Positions 45,847-55,480 of a stretch of DNA of 64,000 nucleotides are shown in pieces; position 1 is the stretch's first letter, and each line of letters opens with the position of its first letter. The stretch lies in contig NZ_CAKXZS010000001.1 in the NCBI RefSeq assembly GCF_935822925.1, positions 62,001-126,000 on the forward strand. Reading direction: 5' to 3'. A model generated the notes under the pieces. That model searched no databases. It was not told where the DNA came from and saw only the letters and a list, made by a program, of their open reading frames with translations. This stretch comes from Mesorhizobium ventifaucium (GTDB taxonomy: Bacteria > Pseudomonadota > Alphaproteobacteria > Rhizobiales > Rhizobiaceae). The translations under genes and the position numbers were made by a program.

Positions 45847-46674
45847 ATGAAGGAAACCCACTCCGTGCGCCAGGCGACACTTCGGTTTGCACTCGACCAC
45901 ATGGCGACGCCCGGGCTTGATGTCGGGACGTTCTTCGCGCTCGCACGCGATCTCGGTCTGACCGACGTGCAAATCCGGAATAATCCCTGCAGTAAGGCTG
46001 CTGTGCGCGGCAAGCCGCCGGCGGATGTCCGGTCTGCCGCTGCCGAAGCAGGCATCACGATTATCTCGGTCAACGCCTTGCAGCGATTCAACGAATGGAC
46101 TCCCGCCCGCAAGGCCGAGGCCAGCAAGCTCGCCGATTATGCGGCCGCCTGTGGCGCCCAGGCGCTTATGCTGGTGCCGGCGAACGACGGTTCGTGGTCC
46201 GCCAATGGCGAGCGCCCAGGCAATCTCCGCGTCGCCTTAAAGGCGCTCAAGCCGATACTTCAGTCGCGGGGTCTGATTGGGCTCATTGAACCCCTTGGCT
46301 TCCAGACCTCCTCGCTTCGATCGAAGAACGAAGCGGCTAAGGCTATAGCCTGGGTTGATGGCCAGTCCGTCTTCCGGCTTGTGCACGATACATTCCACCA
46401 CACACTCGCCGGCGAGACGTCCTTCTTCTGCGATCTGACCGGTCTCGTGCACATTTCAGGCATAAACGATCCAACCTTCTGGATTCACCCGGATCGCATC
46501 CTGGGAGGTTCCGACAATTGCAGCCAGATCCGGGCGCTACTTGATGGCGGCTATACGGGTCCCTTTTCTCTTGAACTCGTCGAGGAAGTCCACGCGTTGA
46601 ATGACTCTGCAGGCGCATTTGCCGCCAGCATCGATCTCATCCGACACGGGCTACTCACGCGAGTGCCGGTTTAA
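45847..46674 (+). CDS. Sugar-phosphate isomerase/epimerase-like TIM-barrel protein
   Basis: The 275-residue protein has the AP-endonuclease-2-type TIM barrel used by inosose isomerases (IolI) and by MocC of rhizopine breakdown. Marks are LARDLGLTDVQIRNNPCS, GLIGLIEPLGFQTSS (metal-binding Glu), FRLVHDTFHHTLAGE (metal-binding Asp/His) and GPFSLELVEEVHALND (metal-binding Glu). I chose the ATG at 45847, where homology starts; the frame is open 147 bases upstream. A rhizopine or inositol role is only a family hint, because no other catabolic gene is beside it. Confidence 0.78.
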   Translation: MKETHSVRQATLRFALDHMATPGLDVGTFFALARDLGLTDVQIRNNPCSKAAVRGKPPADVRSAAAEAGITIISVNALQRFNEWTPARKAEASKLADYAAACGAQALMLVPANDGSWSANGERPGNLRVALKALKPILQSRGLIGLIEPLGFQTSSLRSKNEAAKAIAWVDGQSVFRLVHDTFHHTLAGETSFFCDLTGLVHISGINDPTFWIHPDRILGGSDNCSQIRALLDGGYTGPFSLELVEEVHALNDSAGAFAASIDLIRHGLLTRVPV

Positions 46675-46982
46675 GGCGCGTAGGCAATTGAGCGGAGAAG
46701 TCGTTCGAGATCGCTCCTATGTCCTGCTCATGCGGGTGCTTGCCGGATAACCATTGTCAAGACTGGCCATGGACCGCCTTGGGCGGCCGCGGCAGTTCGA
46801 TGGGTCCGCAAGGCGAAGGTTGGATCTGATGCTGAGGGCGGCGGGTATCGGAACTTTCGAGTTTGACGATGTCTGATTGGATCGCAGGGGCGAAGCATAA
46901 CGTAGCCCGTTCTAAGTCGGGCTTGCGCCGAGCCAATTTGGCGTTTCTTAGACAAAGTCTATGAAAACCGTTCCAGTTTGCG
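46675..46982. other. No supportable gene
   Basis: No motif is visible, and no nod box precedes the NodU-like fragment that follows. Confidence 0.5.
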
Positions 46983-47240
46983 AGTACATTTCTGCACGAT
47001 GGTGCTGTGGTGCTCGTCCGAGACGGACACGTAATAGCGACCGTTGAAGAGGAGCGCCTCAACCGGATCAAGCTCACCAACAAGCTCGCAAGTGGGGCGA
47101 TTCAACACTGCCTTTCAGCCGCTGTGGTTCAGTTCAAAGAGATCGATCGGGTAGCCTTCTACGCTGCCGAAGCTATTGTAACGCCGCCCTCGAGAAGATG
47201 CTTGTTTCCAGCCGGACGCTTCCATCCTTTAGGATGCTAA
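46983..47240 (+). pseudogene. N-terminal fragment of a second NodU/CmcH-type carbamoyltransferase
   Basis: The frame reads HDGAVVLVRDGHVIATVEEE, then RLNRIKLTNKLASGAIQHCL, like the first 65 residues of carbamoyltransferases. The true start codon and the next 480 or so residues are missing. It differs clearly from the NodU at 36383 (which has LTHDGGIAVVEDGRLVF), so it is not a recent duplicate. Confidence 0.7.
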
Positions 47241-47306
47241 AATTGATGGTACAGAAGCTGTTCGCGCAGGAGTTCGGCACCGAGCTGGGGGTTCGCGTCT
47301 CTCATT

Positions 47307-47433
47307 TGTAAGTCATCCCGCCGCGCCCACTTCCATCTCCATCAGCCGCTCGGCGGCAAAGCCGATCATCTCGCGCATTGATCGGCGTCGGGGTCTTCTT
47401 CACGAGCCCGCGCAGGTCCATCATGTTGGTCAT
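47307..47433 (-). pseudogene. IS256-family transposase N-terminal scrap
   Basis: The minus strand starts MTNMMDLRGLVKKTPTPINA and, one frame on, continues MIGFAAERLMEMEVGA. This matches the beginning of IS256-type Mutator transposases. The rest of the element is absent. Confidence 0.65.
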
Positions 47434-47907
47434 CGGTGCTTCCTTCGAATCAGGTTGTCAGCAACCCAACCCTACCGAAAAACATCGATAACCCCCGCTA
47501 CGCCGCTCGCTCGCTACCGCGCTGTTGAGGGCGCGCTCGCGAGCGGCTTCTCCACCGTCGAGCTACACCCCGTCCCAGGGCGCGACCCGCAGCACTGCCA
47601 GTGCAGATTGGGTCGCGCTCTTGAGCGGCTTCTTTCAGTTCGTATGCCTGCCATCGATGTACCATCGAAGATGCGGGAGATGGTTTTTTGCATGCTGCGG
47701 GAAATCCACCACCTCGTCGATCCCGAGAGATGGCATAGCCACTTGCTCTTAGGGGCTCACACCCGGTCTGTTCGGGGGTGTGCGCCGCCAGCAGGGCTTG
47801 CTCGGGCGGTCGGATGCATATAGCTCGACTACAGAAGAATCGGCCGGACCTTCGCTCGTCGTCTGCCGCGACTTCCTGCGCGATTCGTGTTCAACAAGGA
47901 ACTACCT
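47434..47907. other. No supportable gene
   Basis: No motif is visible. AAGGAA at 47895-47900 may serve the following gene. Confidence 0.45.
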
Positions 47908-48590
47908 ATGAGGCGGCAGCCCCGGGCATTCACGGTGGAGATCAGACAGAAGCGCAGTTCTCAAAAACGGAGTCGTTCGATCTGGGGCGATGTCGATCTC
48001 ACCGCAGCAACGGCCGAAACAAGAAGGGAACTCGAGGAGATGGAGTTGCCAAATCGTCGCCTTGTTGACTCAAGCGTCGTAGCGCTTGATGCTGAACACA
48101 TGCACAAACCGCGAGCGGAGCATCTCATGGCAAATCCCCTGGACGCAGAACCAGTAACAACTGCAACGCAACGGCAGCCAAATTGGAGACGCTTGAAAAG
48201 AAGAAGGCCAAACGGTCGCCGAAGGCGAAGGCTGAGCCCAGGCCGGCTGCTCGGAAGAATGCCCCTAGCGCGGCGTCCGAGGCGAAGGAAGCACCAGCAG
48301 CGACCGTCCGGGCCGGACGTAAGACCTACTCTGAAAAGGAGCGCGCGCAGATGCTCGCCCTGATCCAAAAGTCTATCAGTGGCGGCGACACCCACAAGAG
48401 CGCCGTAAAGCAGGCCGGCATCTCGGAACAGACCTACTATCAATGGAAGAAAGCTTCGCCGCCTGCGCCGGTTGGTGACGATCTGAAGGACCTCGTCGCG
48501 CTTGAGGAAGAAAACAAGCGACTGAAGAGCCTGCTCGCGGAACGCCTGCGCAAGGAGAACGCGGAACTGAAGAGGAAGCTCGGGCTTTAG
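47908..48590 (+). pseudogene. Frameshifted SyrB-like regulator gene
   Basis: The first part (MRRQPRAFTVEIRQKRSSQK to EPVTTATQ) and the second part (KLETLEKKKAKRSPKAKAEP to RKENAELKRKLGL) are in different frames that meet near 48170. A single missing or extra base explains it. The second part has the SyrB-type middle (GRKTYSEKERAQMLALIQKS), a helix-turn-helix (AVKQAGISEQTYYQWKKA) and the C-terminal coiled coil (EEENKRLKSLLAERLRKENA). SyrB controls the syrM-nodD3-syrA circuit in Sinorhizobium meliloti; the family is widespread and related to IS orfA proteins. Confidence 0.7.
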
Positions 48591-48843
48591 TAACCCTGAA
48601 TCGCAGATCGGAGCGCCAGAATTCTTGTCCGACGCGCTATCCGAGAGCTCATAGTTTACGCGTCCTATCTGCGCTTCGAACCGCACCAGCTGGTCTCGAC
48701 GCGGCTGGAAGGCATCATCGGCGAAATCCCGCATACGCCGCTCGATCAGGCTGTCGCCGAGGCTCTGAAAGATATCGGCATCGCAACAGTGAACGGCGTT
48801 TCCAAAGCCGCCTGAACGCAACGTCGAAAAGGGACGCCTAAGC
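48591..48843. other. No supportable gene
   Basis: A plus-strand frame (ending at about 48813, RLEGIIGEIPHTPLDQAVAE) could be the tail of a lost gene but has no start. Confidence 0.4.
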
Positions 48844-49002
48844 TTAGAGCCGCCCCATCAGCAGCAACAGCAGAACCACCACCAGCACCACACCGACAAT
48901 GCCTGAAGGTCCGTAGCCCCAGGAGCGCGAATGCGGCCAGGCCGGCACCGCGCCGATGAGGACAAGGATCAAGATGATGATGATAATGGTGCTGATCGGC
49001 AT
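48844..49002 (-). CDS. DUF3309-family small membrane protein (52 aa)
   Basis: The product (MPISTIIIIILILVLIGAVP, then PHSRSWGYGPSG, then a second hydrophobic stretch VVLVVVLLLLLMGRL) matches the short two-helix DUF3309 family of alphaproteobacteria. The gene is below the length usually picked up automatically. The family function is unknown. It lies 86 bases downstream of the RND pump gene in the same direction, without evidence of a link. Confidence 0.75.
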   Translation of the reverse strand: MPISTIIIIILILVLIGAVPAWPHSRSWGYGPSGIVGVVLVVVLLLLLMGRL

Positions 49003-49088
49003 GAGACATTCCCGGCATTTGCTTCAGGGCAATGCCCTCGCATTGCCGGGGACCAGGCGGCCTTTGCCGGTCGAAACGACAAACCTGT

Positions 49089-52000
49089 CTATTCGGCGGC
49101 TTTCGGGAAGGCGATTGCCGGCTCGGTGCCGGTGTCCGCTGTCGGCGTGTCCGACGAAATCTCGCCCTTACCGCGGCGGAACAACCGGCTGATCAAGCCG
49201 CGCCGTGCGCCCGGCTTGACCTTGGCACGAGTGAACACCATCAGCATCGACGGCGTCACCACCAGCGTCAGCACCGTAGCGAACGACAGGCCGAAGACGA
49301 TCGCCGAGGACAGCGAAATCCACCATTGCGTCGACGGCGCATTGATCGTCGTCTCATGATGGAAAATTTCCAGCCCAAGGCCGAAGGCGATCGGCAGCAC
49401 GCCAAGGATGGCCGACACTGCCGTCAGCACCACCGGGCGCGCACGCTCGCGGCAGGTCTGCAGCACGGCGTCCATCTTGTCCCAACCCTCTTCGCGCAGC
49501 CGGTCATAGGTGTCGATCAGCACGATGTTGTTGTTCACCACCACGCCGGCAAGCGCGATGACGCCGATGCCTGACATGACGATGCCGAACGTCTCGCCTG
49601 TCATCAGCAGCCCGAGGAACACGCCGACCGTCGCCATGACCACGCAGGACAGCACCAGCCAGACGCTGGTGAACTTGTTGAACTGCGCTAACAGCACCAG
49701 GAAGATCAGGAAGATCGCCGCCCCGAAGGCCTTGCTGAGGAAGGCGCTGGCTTCGGCGCTGTCCTCGTTCGAGCCGGCCAGCTTCCAGCGTATGCCGCTG
49801 CCGAGATCCATGTCGGTGACGGCCCGGGTGACCTGCTGCTGGACAGAAGCGACTTGTTCGCCGGCGGCAACGTTGGCCTGGACGACCACGGTACGCGCGC
49901 CGTCGATGCGGTTGAGGATGCCGACCGTCGGTTCGGGCTTGCGCACGACGAAGTTCGAGATCGGCACCGAGCCTTGCGAGGTTTGCACCCTAAGCTCGTC
50001 GAGCGTCGACAGCGTGCGCCGGTCCTCCGGCAAGCGCAGCCGGATGTCGACCGCCTTGTCGGCGCCGGCAGGCCTGTATTCTGAGAGCTTCAAACCGTTG
50101 GTGACAAGCTGCACCACGGTGCCGACCGAGGTCGGGCTGATGCCGTACTGGGCAGCCTTGGCCCGGTCGACCTCGAGCGCCCAGTCGACGCCGGGCGGCG
50201 GCAAGCCGTCGGAAATGTCGATGACGCCGGGCACCTTGGCGATGCGCGCCGCCACCGCACGCGCCTTCTCGTCCAATCCCTTGGGGTCGACGGCCGAAAG
50301 CCTGATCTGGATCGGCTTGCCGGTCGGCGGGCCCGCTTCCGGAACGCGGACCTCGACTTCGACGCCGGGAATGCCCGCCATGACGCCGCGCAGATCGTTC
50401 AGGATATCGTTCGCGGATTTGCGCTCGCGCCAGTCGATGAACTCATAGTTGATGACGCCGACGACGTCTTCAGGCACATCCTGGCCGCCGCCCTCGGACT
50501 TGCCGACGCGTGTATAGACCGACTTCACGCCCGGCCAGCCAAGCAGCCGGTTTTCGGCGATCTTTGTCGCCGTGTCCATTTCGGCCACGGAAAGGTTGCC
50601 GCGGGCATGCACATAGAGCAGGCCATAGTCGGGTTCGACACTCGGGAAGAACTCGACGCCGGCGCCGTACTTCGAATAGCCGACGAAGATGGCGGCCAGC
50701 AAGACGACGGTCAGCACAATCACGGTGATGGGGAAACGCACCGCTTGCTTGACGACAGCCATGTACCAGCCGTCGCGATTGCCGTCCTCATGATGCTGCG
50801 GCGCCTTGGCGAAGATTGCTCCCAGCGTCGGTGCGAACACCAGCGCGTAGAGCATCGAGGCCGAAAGCGTGACGATCAGCGTGATCGGCATGTATTTCAT
50901 GAAGTCGCCGATGATGCCCGGCCAGAACAGCAGCGGCGAGAAGGCGGCTATACGCGTCATCGTCGCCGCGATGACCGGACCGGCCATGCGCTTGGCGGCA
51001 AGCGCGAAGGCTTCCTGCTTAGGCATGCCCTCGCTCATCCGCCGTTCGGCGAACTCGGTGACGATGATGGCGTCGTCGACCAGCATGCCGACCGCCAGAA
51101 TGAGGCTGAACAGCACGATCATGTTGATCGTGTAACCCATCATGGCGAGCAGCAGGATGCCGATCAGGAAGGAGGACGGAATGGCGAGGCCAATGAGCAG
51201 CGAGGCGCGGCCGGACAGCGCGTAGAGGATGACGATGAACACCAGGATCACCGCGATCATCACGTGGTTCTGCAGATCGCCGAGCAGCTGGTTGACGAAG
51301 ACCGACTTGTCCTGCGTGTAGGTGACGTGCATCCCCTCGGGCATGGTCTTGACGAAGGTATCGGACACTTCCCTCACCTTGGTGAGCGTGTCGATCAGAT
51401 TGGCGCCGATGCGCTTCTTGACCTCGATGGCGATGGCCGGCTTCCCGTTGAGGCGCGTCACCGTCTCGGCATCCTTGAAAGTCGAGCGGATCGTCGCGAT
51501 GTCCTTGGCCTGCACCACGGCATTGGGGCCGGCGACCACCGGCAGCGCCGCGACATCCTCCGGCGTCTCGATCAATGACGGCACCTTGACGGCGTATTTG
51601 CCCTGCGACCCCTCGATGTTGCCGGCGGCGACCAGGCTGTTGGAAGCGCCGACGGCGCCGATCAGCTGGTCGAGCTGCAAGCCATAGGAAGACAGTTTCA
51701 TCGGATCGATGACGACCTCGACGAGATCGTCGCGGGAGCCCTGCAGCGAGCCTTCGAGGACGCCGGGCACTTCCTCGATGCGGTCTCGCAGTTCGCGCGC
51801 CGCGGCGGCCAGCACGCGTTCGGGCAATTCGCCGGACAAGGTGACGACCAGCACCGGGAATTCGGAAATGTTGACCTCGGTGACGACGGGCTCCTCGGCC
51901 GCCTGCGGCAGGTCGGCCTTGCCGTCCTGCACCTTGGAGCGCGTATCCTGCAGCGCCGTCGCCAGGTTCGTCTGCGGCTGGAACTCGACCAGCACATAGC

Positions 52001-52265
52001 CGCCGCCCTGGAAGGCGGCCGAGCGCATTTCCTTGAGGCCCTTCAGGCTTTTCAGCTTGCTTTCCATCGGCCGCAGCAGAAGGCGCTCGGAATCCTCCGG
52101 CGAAATGCCTTGATAGATCAGGCTGACATACATCATCGGGATCGGAACGTCGGGTTCGGCTTCCTTCGGCGTCGACTGATAGGCGACCCAGCCTGCAATC
52201 AGCAGGAAAACCAGGACCGAGATGGTCAGGCGGGCATTGTTGATTGCGAGTCTGACGATATCCAT
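49089..52265 (-). CDS. RND-family multidrug efflux permease (AcrB/MexB-like)
   Basis: The 1058-residue inner-membrane protein has the two-fold repeat of twelve helices and two large periplasmic loops. It begins with MDIVRLAINNARLTISVLVF, and the proton-relay region in helix 4 reads GMLVDDAIIVTEFAER. Other typical stretches are FSPLLFWPGIIGDFMKYMPI and GVVVNNNIVLIDTYDRLREE. It exports hydrophobic compounds together with the adaptor encoded 80 bases upstream; an outer-membrane channel must come from elsewhere. It sits next to nodH but shows no nod box. Confidence 0.9.
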   Translation of the reverse strand: MDIVRLAINNARLTISVLVFLLIAGWVAYQSTPKEAEPDVPIPMMYVSLIYQGISPEDSERLLLRPMESKLKSLKGLKEMRSAAFQGGGYVLVEFQPQTNLATALQDTRSKVQDGKADLPQAAEEPVVTEVNISEFPVLVVTLSGELPERVLAAAARELRDRIEEVPGVLEGSLQGSRDDLVEVVIDPMKLSSYGLQLDQLIGAVGASNSLVAAGNIEGSQGKYAVKVPSLIETPEDVAALPVVAGPNAVVQAKDIATIRSTFKDAETVTRLNGKPAIAIEVKKRIGANLIDTLTKVREVSDTFVKTMPEGMHVTYTQDKSVFVNQLLGDLQNHVMIAVILVFIVILYALSGRASLLIGLAIPSSFLIGILLLAMMGYTINMIVLFSLILAVGMLVDDAIIVTEFAERRMSEGMPKQEAFALAAKRMAGPVIAATMTRIAAFSPLLFWPGIIGDFMKYMPITLIVTLSASMLYALVFAPTLGAIFAKAPQHHEDGNRDGWYMAVVKQAVRFPITVIVLTVVLLAAIFVGYSKYGAGVEFFPSVEPDYGLLYVHARGNLSVAEMDTATKIAENRLLGWPGVKSVYTRVGKSEGGGQDVPEDVVGVINYEFIDWRERKSANDILNDLRGVMAGIPGVEVEVRVPEAGPPTGKPIQIRLSAVDPKGLDEKARAVAARIAKVPGVIDISDGLPPPGVDWALEVDRAKAAQYGISPTSVGTVVQLVTNGLKLSEYRPAGADKAVDIRLRLPEDRRTLSTLDELRVQTSQGSVPISNFVVRKPEPTVGILNRIDGARTVVVQANVAAGEQVASVQQQVTRAVTDMDLGSGIRWKLAGSNEDSAEASAFLSKAFGAAIFLIFLVLLAQFNKFTSVWLVLSCVVMATVGVFLGLLMTGETFGIVMSGIGVIALAGVVVNNNIVLIDTYDRLREEGWDKMDAVLQTCRERARPVVLTAVSAILGVLPIAFGLGLEIFHHETTINAPSTQWWISLSSAIVFGLSFATVLTLVVTPSMLMVFTRAKVKPGARRGLISRLFRRGKGEISSDTPTADTGTEPAIAFPKAAE

Positions 52266-52345
52266 GACTTATGCCTGCTGTGCTTGTCGGGGAGTGGCGA
52301 ACGGACTGACGTCGCCGGGCGAGGCCCGGCGCCGGCACGCCTGCG

Positions 52346-53527
52346 CTACTGCGTCCCGGCCGTGGCCTCGCCGATCAGCTTGTTGATGGTCGCCTGGTCG
52401 GCCTCGACCGGCTTGACCTCATCGCCTTCCTTCACCAGTTCCTGGCCTGCGACGATGATGCGCGCATCGGCCGGTATGCCGCCGAGCACGAGGCCGGTCG
52501 GCGTGTCGTCGACGAGGTCGATCGGGAAGAACGCCACCTTGTTGTCCTTGCCGACGGCGCGGATGCCGAGGTCGCCCTTGTCGCCGAGCGTCACCACCGA
52601 ACGCGGCAGCAGCACCGCGTCGGTCGGCAGCGCGCTGAGCTGGATTTCCGCCGTCATGCCGGCCGGCACGGAGCCATCGGCATTGGGGATCGCGACCTCG
52701 ACACGGAAGGTGCGGGTCGCCGACGACGCGTCGCGGCTGATGTAGCGCACGGTGCCTTTCACGGTCTGGCCGCTGACCAGCCGGACATTGGCCTTGTCAC
52801 CGATCTTGAGATAGCCGAGGTCGCGCTCGCTGATCTCGCCGCGCGCGATCACCGGATCGAGCTTGATGATGGTCGCCACCTCGCCGCCCTGCATGACGGA
52901 GCTGCCGAGTTCCACCGGCACCCGGTCGATGACGCCGTCGAACGGCGCCTTGACTTCGTTGCGGTCGAGTTCGGCCTGCGCGGTATCCAGCTGAGATTGC
53001 GCCTGGGTCAGATTGGAGCGGGCGGTGTCGAGCTGCAGCTTGGGCAGATTGCCGGTCTTGGCGAGCCGCTCGGCGGCATCGAGCTCGGCCGTGCGCTGCG
53101 CCACGAGCTGCTTGGCGTTGTCGACCATCGAGATCTTTTCTTCGGCGGCAAGCATCAGCACGAGGTCACCGGTCTTGACGTGCTGGCCTTGGCTGACCGG
53201 CAGCCTGTCGATGACGCCGGCGACCCGGGTTGCCAGCACCGCGCGTTTGTCGGCCTCGGTCAGCCCGGAAATGCGGATGGCGCGCGCATAGGTCTTGCGC
53301 GGCGGCGTCACCACCGCGACCGTGCGCAGCGGCGCCTTCGGTTCGGCTTGCGCCGTCTTCGGCTTGCTCGCGTCCGGCGCCTTGCCCTGCTCGACTTCGG
53401 CTGCCTTGGCCTTGTTGGCCGCTACGCTGCCGACCGATGAGAATTCGCCTGTCACCATCCACGCCGCGAAACCAATAAGCACAACAATGGCTGCAAGCTT
53501 GTGAAACCTGATTTTAGGCATCGTCAT
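52346..53527 (-). CDS. RND efflux periplasmic adaptor (membrane-fusion protein)
   Basis: The 393-residue adaptor has an N-terminal membrane anchor (KLAAIVVLIGFAAWMVTG) and the biotinyl-lipoyl/hairpin layout. LPVSQGQHVKTGDLVLMLAA is followed by a coiled-coil hairpin (residues 130-190, TQAQSQLDTAQAELDRNEV) and PFDGVIDRVPVELGSSVMQG. It links the RND pump to an outer-membrane channel and is the first gene of the two-gene operon. No regulator gene is adjacent. Confidence 0.9.
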   Translation of the reverse strand: MTMPKIRFHKLAAIVVLIGFAAWMVTGEFSSVGSVAANKAKAAEVEQGKAPDASKPKTAQAEPKAPLRTVAVVTPPRKTYARAIRISGLTEADKRAVLATRVAGVIDRLPVSQGQHVKTGDLVLMLAAEEKISMVDNAKQLVAQRTAELDAAERLAKTGNLPKLQLDTARSNLTQAQSQLDTAQAELDRNEVKAPFDGVIDRVPVELGSSVMQGGEVATIIKLDPVIARGEISERDLGYLKIGDKANVRLVSGQTVKGTVRYISRDASSATRTFRVEVAIPNADGSVPAGMTAEIQLSALPTDAVLLPRSVVTLGDKGDLGIRAVGKDNKVAFFPIDLVDDTPTGLVLGGIPADARIIVAGQELVKEGDEVKPVEADQATINKLIGEATAGTQ

Positions 53528-53676
53528 TTTTCCACTGCGGGTTCACCTCTGTATGAGGGAAGCGGTCCTCGTTGATGCCGGAGAGGAGAAGCCAGCCTAG
53601 GTGAAGCAGCAGTTGCGCGACCACGATCAGATGGCACAGAAGTTTGGCTTCGAGCGTGAACCGAGAACGGCGCCAG

Positions 53677-54414
53677 TCAGAGACCACCGACGTCAAAGAA
53701 GCGGGCGTAAGGTCCATCCGCGAAGTGGAGCTGCAACTCATCAAAATTCTGCACCGTCTGGTCTAGCGCTCGCGTTTCCTGGCGCTGAAGGAGGGCGCGA
53801 TCAGATAGCTCAATGGCCGGAGCGCCCAGGAAATCCCAAACCTTTCCCAGGCAAGCAGCGGGTTCGTGAAGGAGGCTCTCGTATTCGACTACAAGCAGGT
53901 GGCTCGGCGTGAAGGAGTGCTCGATGCGAGCGTGGAAATCGTCCGCGGCTTTGAAGTAAGCCTCGCAGTCAGCGATTGACAATCTGACGCGCGGCGGCCG
54001 AGCGGCGTCCGAACTGAATTTCAGCCACTGGCCGCTTTGCCTTGCCTGTGCAAAGGACCGTAGCGATTCCAATATGTTTCGGGTTACGAGGATGACCTTG
54101 AGTGCTGGCCAACGAGTCAGTTCAGCAAAAAAAGCTGGGCGATCGTGAAATTGGGGTTCATTGATCTTGCAGCCGATATGCGTCACGTTCCTGTAGTCTG
54201 GCGTGGGATAGCGCAAATAGGCTTGTTCGAGGAGCTCACGATCGGTGCGTAGCAGGCGATCCTTCCCGGGCCAATTGGTATCATACTCATTGAGCAACTC
54301 ACCGTTGCTTAGTACGGTCGGATGCTCATTTAGCAATTCCTCCAGATAGTGTGTGCCAGTCCTTGGCATGGCAAGGATAACAAAAGGCTGAGGTGTCGGC
54401 GTGCGGTGTGTCAT
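53677..54414 (-). CDS. nodH: Nod-factor sulfotransferase NodH
   Basis: The 245-residue enzyme transfers sulfate from PAPS to C6 of the reducing-end sugar of the Nod factor. The 5'-phosphosulfate loop is seen in FVILAMPRTGTHYLEELLNE. Further NodH-like stretches are NGELLNEYDTNWPGKDRLL, HIGCKINEPQFHDRPAFFAE, FKAADDFHARIEH and LDQTVQNFDELQLHFADGPY. I chose the ATG at 54414 (MTHRTPTPQPF) over one 60 bases upstream. It follows nodJ by 274 bases on the same strand and may be the last gene of the nodABCIJ transcript; no nod box is visible in the gap. The PAPS-making nodPQ genes are not in this window. Confidence 0.93.
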   Translation of the reverse strand: MTHRTPTPQPFVILAMPRTGTHYLEELLNEHPTVLSNGELLNEYDTNWPGKDRLLRTDRELLEQAYLRYPTPDYRNVTHIGCKINEPQFHDRPAFFAELTRWPALKVILVTRNILESLRSFAQARQSGQWLKFSSDAARPPRVRLSIADCEAYFKAADDFHARIEHSFTPSHLLVVEYESLLHEPAACLGKVWDFLGAPAIELSDRALLQRQETRALDQTVQNFDELQLHFADGPYARFFDVGGL

Positions 54415-54688
54415 TGCTATGTGTTTCCAGCTAGTAGTGGTCGCGAGGGTTTGGGGCAGACCAGGGCACAACAAGCTCGGCTGCTATGTCTTGAACGGGG
54501 ACTCGATTCGCCCTCATGCAACCGGACCGCTCCTAGACTTTTCGCGGCCGACATCGGCGGATGCTTGCGGCAATGGCTAAGTGGCGGCTTCGCTTTAGTG
54601 TTGCTGTGCCACGCAGCTTGGCTCCAGCTCTGATGGTAACCAGTTCGCGATCCATCGAGGCCTCCTTCTCGGGCCGTCGTCAGCAGCG

Positions 54689-55480
54689 TCAACGCATCAG
54701 GCGTCGACGAAACAGCGCAGCAGAGAGGAAAAACGGCAATACCGCATACATACAAAGTGCGCCGATATGCAGCCCGACGTTGTCTGCCGCGTGGCCAAGC
54801 ATTACCGGACGGATCAGGTCGATAGAGTTCGCCAGCGGCGAGAAGGCCGCCAGGCGCTGAAAGGCGCCTGGCAGCTGGCCGACTGGAAAGACCGCGCCAG
54901 ACAGGAACAGCATGGGTGTGATGACGAGCGTCTGATAGAATATAAAATAGTGGTAGCTGGGCGCGAGCGCGATGACGACCATTGCCAGGCTGGCAAAGGC
55001 GAAGCCGGTGAGAGCGACGACCGGCAGCACATAGGGGACGGACGTCCACGCCGCATAGCCCAGGGTGGCAGCAACAATGGTAATTGCCGTGCCGGCCAGA
55101 AAGGCCTTGGTGGCTGCCCATGCCAATTCACCGAGAACGATGTCGCCCAGGGTAAGTTGTGTATGCAGGATTGCTTCCCAGGTGCCCAGGTCGCGCATGC
55201 GACTGAAAACCGCGTATATTGTTTCGAAGGTCGATGCGGTCATCGCGCCTGTCGCGACCATCCCGGCTGCCAAGAAGGCAATGTACGAGGCGCCTTCAAC
55301 CCGACCTACCATTAGTCCAAGACCAGTACCGAGCCCGAAAAGGTAAATCATCGGATCGGCAAGAGTACCGAGAAGCGACGCAAATGCGACCTTCTTCCAC
55401 GCCAGATAGTTGCGGCGCCACACCGCAATCCAGTTCCACGCGTTGGCGGGCAGTGCCGCCGCAAGACCTTCACGCATCAT
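54689..55480 (-). CDS. nodJ: Nod-factor export permease NodJ
   Basis: The 263-residue ABC-2-type permease has about six membrane helices. Typical stretches are [39 protein letters not shown] and [20 protein letters not shown]. With NodI it exports lipochitooligosaccharides. Its ATG directly follows the nodI stop codon without spacing. A short 41-codon frame lies behind it (about 54540-54665, MDRELVTIRAGAKLRG) but is probably not a gene. Confidence 0.93.
   Translation of the reverse strand: MMREGLAAALPANAWNWIAVWRRNYLAWKKVAFASLLGTLADPMIYLFGLGTGLGLMVGRVEGASYIAFLAAGMVATGAMTASTFETIYAVFSRMRDLGTWEAILHTQLTLGDIVLGELAWAATKAFLAGTAITIVAATLGYAAWTSVPYVLPVVALTGFAFASLAMVVIALAPSYHYFIFYQTLVITPMLFLSGAVFPVGQLPGAFQRLAAFSPLANSIDLIRPVMLGHAADNVGLHIGALCMYAVLPFFLSAALFRRRLMR

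Noticed and set aside
51019..52338. 439-codon minus-strand frame in a second frame
   Set aside because: It overlaps the RND permease gene in another frame and has the Arg/Gly-rich look of a shadow.
54640..54665. Possible nod box before nodH (GATGGATCGCGAACTGGTTACC on the minus strand)
   Set aside because: Only the GATGGAT and GGTTACC ends resemble a nod box; the central ATCCAAACAATC block is absent.
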